This document shows positions 6,945 to 10,149 of a stretch of DNA of 10,149 nt, piece by piece. Where the stretch lies: positions 1-10,149 of the forward strand of contig JAUWIQ010000034.1 of NCBI GenBank assembly GCA_030605285.1, written 5' to 3'. How positions within the stretch are numbered: position 1 is the first letter of the stretch; the number at the start of each line of letters is the position of its first letter. The stretch is from Planctomycetota bacterium. Its GTDB lineage: Bacteria > Planctomycetota > Planctomycetia > Pirellulales > UBA7805. The notes beneath the pieces were generated by a model, which had not been told where the DNA came from, did no database searches, and was given only the letters and a program-made list of their open reading frames with translations. Position numbers and translations under genes: made by a program.

Positions 6945-7598
6945 GTGGTCGCCACCTCCGAGAAAAAGCGTCGCGCCGCTCGGGTCGTGCGGGCGTTGAA
7001 AAAGGCTTATCCCGATGCAAAGTGTTCCCTCTGCTTCGACAATCCATTGCAACTTCTAGTCGCAACCATTCTCTCGGCCCAGTGTACCGATAAACGTGTG
7101 AACCAGGTCACAGAGGATTTGTATAAAAAGTACCGGACGGCAGCCGATTTTTCCCGACTGCCACTGCAGAGCCTGGAAAAGGCAATCCAGAGTACCGGTT
7201 TTTTCCGCAACAAATCCAAAAATATCAAGGCCTGTTGTCAGGCCCTGCATGATCGTTACGATGGCGAAGTGCCCGAGGATCTGGATGCCCTCGTGAGCCT
7301 GGCGGGTGTTGGTCGCAAGACTGCAAATGTGGTATTAGGAAATGCGTTTGGTATCGCGTCGGGGGTTGTGGTCGATACGCACGTATCACGGATATCGCGA
7401 CGATTGGGACTGACAGAGCAGACCAACCCCGTCAAGATCGAGTCCGATCTCAATGCCCAGTTGCCCAGAAAGGATTGGATTGACTTCAGCCACCGAACGA
7501 TTCAGCACGGTCGCCTTATATGTATGGCTCGTCGCCCGCGTTGTCAGGAATGCTCACTGAATACATTTTGTCCACAGATTGGTGTGGACCATAAATAA
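6945..7598 (+). CDS. nth: Endonuclease III, DNA glycosylase/AP lyase
   Basis: Nth removes oxidised pyrimidines from DNA and cleaves the abasic strand by beta-elimination in base-excision repair. From the chosen GTG at 6945 it has 217 residues, close to the 211 of E. coli. Visible parts: the six-helix barrel start LLVATILSAQCTDKRVNQV; the helix-hairpin-helix LAGVGRKTANVVL with catalytic lysine K125; VVDTHVSR with catalytic aspartate D144; and the C-terminal 4Fe-4S loop C193-x6-C200-x2-C203-x5-C209. All key residues are present. No in-frame ATG precedes the conserved part; the frame is open back to a TTG at 6840, but those residues do not look like the family. GTG 6945 is therefore a best guess, with only an AGGA about 12 nt upstream. 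dcd follows 55 nt downstream on the same strand. Confidence 0.95.
   Translation: MVATSEKKRRAARVVRALKKAYPDAKCSLCFDNPLQLLVATILSAQCTDKRVNQVTEDLYKKYRTAADFSRLPLQSLEKAIQSTGFFRNKSKNIKACCQALHDRYDGEVPEDLDALVSLAGVGRKTANVVLGNAFGIASGVVVDTHVSRISRRLGLTEQTNPVKIESDLNAQLPRKDWIDFSHRTIQHGRLICMARRPRCQECSLNTFCPQIGVDHK
7570..7589. repeat. Inverted repeat at the 3' end of nth
   Basis: GTCCACA (7570-7576) and TGTGGAC (7583-7589) are perfect 7-bp arms around a 6-nt loop, inside the last codons of nth just before its TAA at 7596-7598. It could stabilise the 3' end of the nth message. No U-run follows on the plus strand, so I do not call it a terminator. Confidence 0.35.
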
Positions 7599-7603
7599 AG
7601 GGT

Positions 7604-7639
7604 TTGCTCAGAGGCAGTCCAAGGACTCCCTGCGAGCAA
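7604..7639 (+). other. RNA hairpin in the nth-dcd intergenic leader
   Basis: Nested complementary arms fold into one 36-nt hairpin: outer TTGCTC (7604-7609) with GAGCAA (7634-7639); a middle part with three pairs and flanking mismatches; and inner AGTCC (7615-7619) with GGACT (7622-7626) closing tightly across the central AA. It ends 14 nt before the dcd ATG at 7654, next to the GGAAG ribosome site. It may be a processing site, an intercistronic stabiliser or a translational control element for dcd. Structure is seen by eye; role is inference. Confidence 0.45.
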
Positions 7640-7653
7640 TTTGGAAGCAAAAC

Positions 7654-8232
7654 ATGATTCTCTCCGGTCATCAAATCCAAAGTCGTCTTCACAGCGATAT
7701 TCTGATTGACCCCTTTGACGAATCGCATCTCAATCCCAACAGTTACAACCTGACCTTACATGATGAACTGATGACCTATGAGGAAGTGGTTCTCGATATG
7801 CGCAAGGCAAACCGTGTGCGCCGCATCGAAATACCTCGCGAAGGTTACGTACTCAATCCCAACAAGTTGTACCTGAGTCGGACCGCCGAACGAACCGAAA
7901 CACACAATCTTGTGCCGATGATCGATGGCCGCAGTTCCGTCGCGCGGCTGGGGCTGTTTGTCCATGTCACGGGCGGCTTTGGCGACGCCGGTTTCTGTGG
8001 ATTCTGGACTTTGGAAATGTTTGCCGTCCAGCCGGTTCGCATCTACCCTGGAGTCCCCATCTGTCAAATCTTCTATCATGAAATCACGGGGGAAATCACG
8101 GAATATCAGAGCGACAAATATCAGCACAATCATGACATCCAGCCGAGTTTGCTGTTCAAGGAACTGGATCCGGATGGTGAAGATGACTCGCAAATGCGGC
8201 TGGAATTCGGCGTGGAACGATCCCACAGCTAA
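7654..8232 (+). CDS. dcd: dCTP deaminase
   Basis: Dcd deaminates dCTP to dUTP (to dUMP in bifunctional forms), feeding thymidylate synthesis; it is a cytoplasmic trimer. The 192-residue length equals the E. coli enzyme (193). Motifs: MILSGHQI start; IDPFDESHLNPNSYNLTL at 18-35; GRSSVARLGLFVHVT at 92-106 (S94/S95/R98 substrate contacts); GFGDAGFCGFWTLE at 108-121 with the catalytic glutamate E121; and SDKYQ...IQPSLLFKELD before an acidic tail of about 20 residues. It resembles the GFGD...GFWTLE branch more than E. coli Dcd. Residue 107 is Gly where the motif is usually HVTA. ATG 7654 is preferred over upstream in-frame sequence back to 7579 because the family starts at MILS and GGAAG lies 8 nt before it. 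Whether it makes dUTP or dUMP cannot be decided here. Confidence 0.95.
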   Translation: MILSGHQIQSRLHSDILIDPFDESHLNPNSYNLTLHDELMTYEEVVLDMRKANRVRRIEIPREGYVLNPNKLYLSRTAERTETHNLVPMIDGRSSVARLGLFVHVTGGFGDAGFCGFWTLEMFAVQPVRIYPGVPICQIFYHEITGEITEYQSDKYQHNHDIQPSLLFKELDPDGEDDSQMRLEFGVERSHS

Positions 8233-8255
8233 CGGCCCTCCCGCCTCGGCACTGC

Positions 8256-8293
8256 GGAGGTCCGCAAGGACCTCCCCCGACAAAACGAGTTTT
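8256..8293 (+). terminator. GCAA-tetraloop hairpin after dcd, possible terminator
   Basis: GGAGGTCC (8256-8263) and GGACCTCC (8268-8275) form a perfect 8-bp stem closed by GCAA, a stable GNRA tetraloop, 23 nt after the dcd stop. A weaker AAAAC-GA-GTTTT repeat (8282-8293) ends in four T bases. The T-run does not directly follow the strong stem, so efficient intrinsic termination is uncertain. It marks the likely boundary between dcd and the aconitase gene. Confidence 0.45.
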
Positions 8294-8305
8294 ATAGGCT
8301 AAGAT
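8277..8305 (+). promoter_or_regulatory. Possible promoter of the aconitase gene
   Basis: CCGACA (8277-8282, four of six bases of TTGACA) and TAAGAT (8300-8305, four of six of TATAAT) are 17 bases apart, just after the strong hairpin and about 65 nt before the ATG at 8372. Both boxes are weak matches, so this is a suggestion only. The remainder of 8306-8371 shows nothing else except AAGG 4 nt before the ATG. Confidence 0.3.
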
Positions 8306-8371
8306 CGTCGTATTCGACCCACGGTAGTCCTTGCCGCAGGTCCTCTTTGTCCACATCCTCAACAAGGTGCC

Positions 8372-10149
8372 ATGGCTCCCCCCAACAATCCATGGTCCGC
8401 ACTTGAGAAGTTTGAAACGGGCTCGGGACCCGCTGGGATCTATCGCATTGCGAAGCTCGAAGAGGCGGGGCTCTGCACGGTTTCCCGGCTGCCATTTTCC
8501 ATTCGCGTGCTGCTCGAATCGGTACTCCGCCACTGCGATGGCGTACGGGTTACCGAGCAGGATGTCTGCAATCTTGCGGGCTGGTCACCCACGGCTGCAG
8601 CAGTAGAAATTCCATTTCTTCCTTCCCGCGTGATCTTGCAGGATTTTACGGGTGTCCCGGCAGTCGTCGATCTGGCCGCGATGCGAAGCGCCATGAACCG
8701 ACTCGGTGGCGATCCCGATAAAATCAATCCGCTGATTCCCGCCGATCTGGTGATCGATCACTCGGTGCAGGTCGATCGCGTTGCTTCACCCGATGCGCTG
8801 GAGATTAATGTCGATTTGGAGTTTTCGCGCAATCGCGAACGCTACGAACTGCTGCACTGGGCGCAGGGGGCGTTTGACAATTTCCGCGCGGTGCCCCCCG
8901 GGGTCGGGATCGTCCATCAAGTCAATCTCGAATATTTGGCCGGAGGTGTCTTCCTGCGGCCCCATGGTGATGGGCAGGTTGCCCTGCCCGACTCGCTCGT
9001 GGGAACTGACAGCCACACCACGATGATCAATGGCCTGGGCGTGCTCGGCTGGGGCGTCGGTGGCATCGAGGCCGAGGCGGCAATGCTCGGGCAACCGATT
9101 TACATGCTGATGCCCGAGGTGGTTGGCTTTGAACTCAGCGGCGAGTTACCCCCCGGCGTGACTGCGACCGATCTAGTGCTTACGGTAACCGAGATTTTGC
9201 GCAAAGAGAAAGTGGTCGGCAAGTTTGTCGAATTTTATGGCGATGGCGTTTCCAGCATGTCGCTCGCCGACCGGGCCACGATCGCCAACATGTCGCCCGA
9301 GTACGGCGCAACGATGGGTTTCTTTCCCATCGACGAGGAGTCTCTCGCCTACCTGCGTCAAACTGGCCGCGAGGCGTCACATGTCGAGTTGGTGGAACGC
9401 TACACCAAAGAGAATCAGCTGTTCCGAACAGGCGAGAGTACCGCGGAATACAGCGCAGAGGTCCGTTTCGATCTGGGCGATGTTGTACCGAGCTTGGCCG
9501 GCCCCAAGCGACCACAGGACCGCGTTCCGCTCTCCGAGATGAAAGCGTCGTTCCGCAAATCGCTGCGGGCACCGGTGGCAGAGCGGGGGTTTGCACTCGA
9601 TGAGGCGGCCGTCGCGCGGACCGCCGCGGTGGCCGACAACGGGCAATCGACCGAAATCACACACGGGGCGGTCGTGATTGCAGCGATCACGCGCTGCACA
9701 AACACCAGCAATCCCTCGGTGATGCTCGCAGCAGGCCTGCTCGCAAAAAATGCGGTCGAGGCGGGCCTGACCGTCCCGAGTTACGTCAAGACGAGCCTCG
9801 CGCCCGGCTCGCGGGTGGTGACCGATTACCTCAACGCCTCGGGATTGAGCGTCTATCTGGAGAAACTCGGGTTTTATACGGTCGGCTACGGCTGCACCAC
9901 GGGTATCGGCAACAGTGGACCGCTGCCCGAGCCGGTCGCCCAGGCGGTGCAGGAGGCCGATCTGGTCGCCTCGGCCGTATTGAGCGGAAACCGCAATTTT
10001 GAAGGCCGGATTAATCCGCTTGTGAAAGCCAATTATCTGGCCAGCCCGCCGCTGGTGGTGGCCTACGCCCTGGCCGGATCGACCGACATCGATCTGGTCC
10101 ACGAACCGCTCGGGGTGGGCAGCGAGGGAGAGGAAGTTTTTCTAGCAGA
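8372..10149 (+). CDS. acnA: Aconitate hydratase, AcnA/IRP-type, N-terminal 592 codons (runs off the right edge); one cluster cysteine replaced by Gly
   Basis: Aconitase isomerises citrate and isocitrate in the TCA cycle using a 4Fe-4S cluster. The AcnA family has about 890-900 residues; domains 1-3 are visible here and the swivel domain lies outside. ATG 8372 has AAGG 4 nt upstream. Intact motifs: [23 protein letters not shown] (129-135); GTDSHTTM (211-218) followed by [27 protein letters not shown] with cluster ligand C442; and SGNRNFEGR (538-546) with the substrate arginines. The expected GCTTCIGNSG reads [11 protein letters not shown]508 is present but codon 511 is GGT (9902-9904), a single base from TGT. 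The spacing from C442 (66, then 3) equals that of C435/C501/C504 in E. coli AcnA, so it is the third ligand that is missing. This could be a sequencing error, an inactive or moonlighting form, or an altered cluster. The frame is otherwise clean and rich in GTC/CTG/GGC codons compared with the genes to its left. Confidence 0.96.
   Translation, partial: MAPPNNPWSALEKFETGSGPAGIYRIAKLEEAGLCTVSRLPFSIRVLLESVLRHCDGVRVTEQDVCNLAGWSPTAAAVEIPFLPSRVILQDFTGVPAVVDLAAMRSAMNRLGGDPDKINPLIPADLVIDHSVQVDRVASPDALEINVDLEFSRNRERYELLHWAQGAFDNFRAVPPGVGIVHQVNLEYLAGGVFLRPHGDGQVALPDSLVGTDSHTTMINGLGVLGWGVGGIEAEAAMLGQPIYMLMPEVVGFELSGELPPGVTATDLVLTVTEILRKEKVVGKFVEFYGDGVSSMSLADRATIANMSPEYGATMGFFPIDEESLAYLRQTGREASHVELVERYTKENQLFRTGESTAEYSAEVRFDLGDVVPSLAGPKRPQDRVPLSEMKASFRKSLRAPVAERGFALDEAAVARTAAVADNGQSTEITHGAVVIAAITRCTNTSNPSVMLAAGLLAKNAVEAGLTVPSYVKTSLAPGSRVVTDYLNASGLSVYLEKLGFYTVGYGCTTGIGNSGPLPEPVAQAVQEADLVASAVLSGNRNFEGRINPLVKANYLASPPLVVAYALAGSTDIDLVHEPLGVGSEGEEVFLA

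Noticed and set aside
7579..7653. N-terminal extension of dcd to 7579
   Set aside because: It would overlap the end of nth and include the hairpin; the family starts at the MILS methionine at 7654.
9377..10102. Minus-strand open frame of 241 codons
   Set aside because: It is antisense to the aconitase gene; His/Arg/Gly-rich composition typical of the opposite strand of GC-rich coding DNA.
1..10149. Mobile element, prophage, CRISPR or defence cluster
   Set aside because: No direct-repeat arrays, terminal inverted repeats, integrase, transposase, nuclease-defence or tRNA-attachment signatures were seen; all larger genes are housekeeping or conserved chromosomal families.
8372..10149. Horizontal transfer of the aconitase gene because it looks more GC-rich than its left neighbours
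   Set aside because: Composition was judged only by eye, and a highly expressed housekeeping gene can show this codon bias; no flanking mobility signs support transfer.

Overview
The window looks like ordinary chromosome of a planctomycete, probably Pirellulaceae-like. This is inferred from three things. First, the protein families: a zinc-ribbon/two-helix protein carrying an RKDFPQRLG motif and a ~990-residue FAD/Fe-S oxidoreductase with two CCG repeats, which I associate with that phylum. Second, the moderate GC content. Third, the frequent weak Shine-Dalgarno sites and GTG starts. There is no prophage, transposon, CRISPR array, rRNA or tRNA.

Left block (1-5394, all minus strand). A well-spaced sigma70-like promoter (TTGACC-N17-TACTAT, 5366-5394) precedes a compact set of genes read right to left. 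These are folE (GTP cyclohydrolase I), a polytopic membrane protein of unknown function, a zinc-ribbon/two-helix membrane protein whose frame is broken near 3750-3772, a 987-residue FAD + 4Fe-4S 2-hydroxyacid dehydrogenase-type fusion, moaD, and the start of moaE, which runs off the left edge. Gaps are tiny (6 nt, an ATGA overlap, 36 nt, 6 nt, about 24 nt), so they are probably one transcript. Two pathways that start from GTP and make pterins (FolE, and the molybdopterin synthase pair MoaD/MoaE) bracket a redox enzyme and a putative membrane pair.

Middle block (5485-6846, minus strand). A 49-residue small protein with a good ribosome-binding site is followed by a DUF309 protein and a stand-alone Lon N-terminal (PUA-like) domain protein.

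Right block (6945-10149, plus strand). Divergent from the small protein are nth (endonuclease III), dcd (dCTP deaminase), and an AcnA-type aconitase that runs off the right edge. An RNA hairpin lies just before dcd. A GCAA-tetraloop hairpin follows dcd, and a possible weak promoter then precedes acnA. nth and dcd both act in DNA maintenance and pyrimidine metabolism; acnA is a TCA-cycle enzyme and appears to be a separate unit.

The points most worth a second look are: the aconitase has Gly in place of one of its three cluster-ligand cysteines (codon 511) although every other active-site motif I checked is intact; the zinc-ribbon membrane gene is frameshifted; and the 49-residue small gene is unrecognised. 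I did not find a clear new multi-gene defence or mobile system here.
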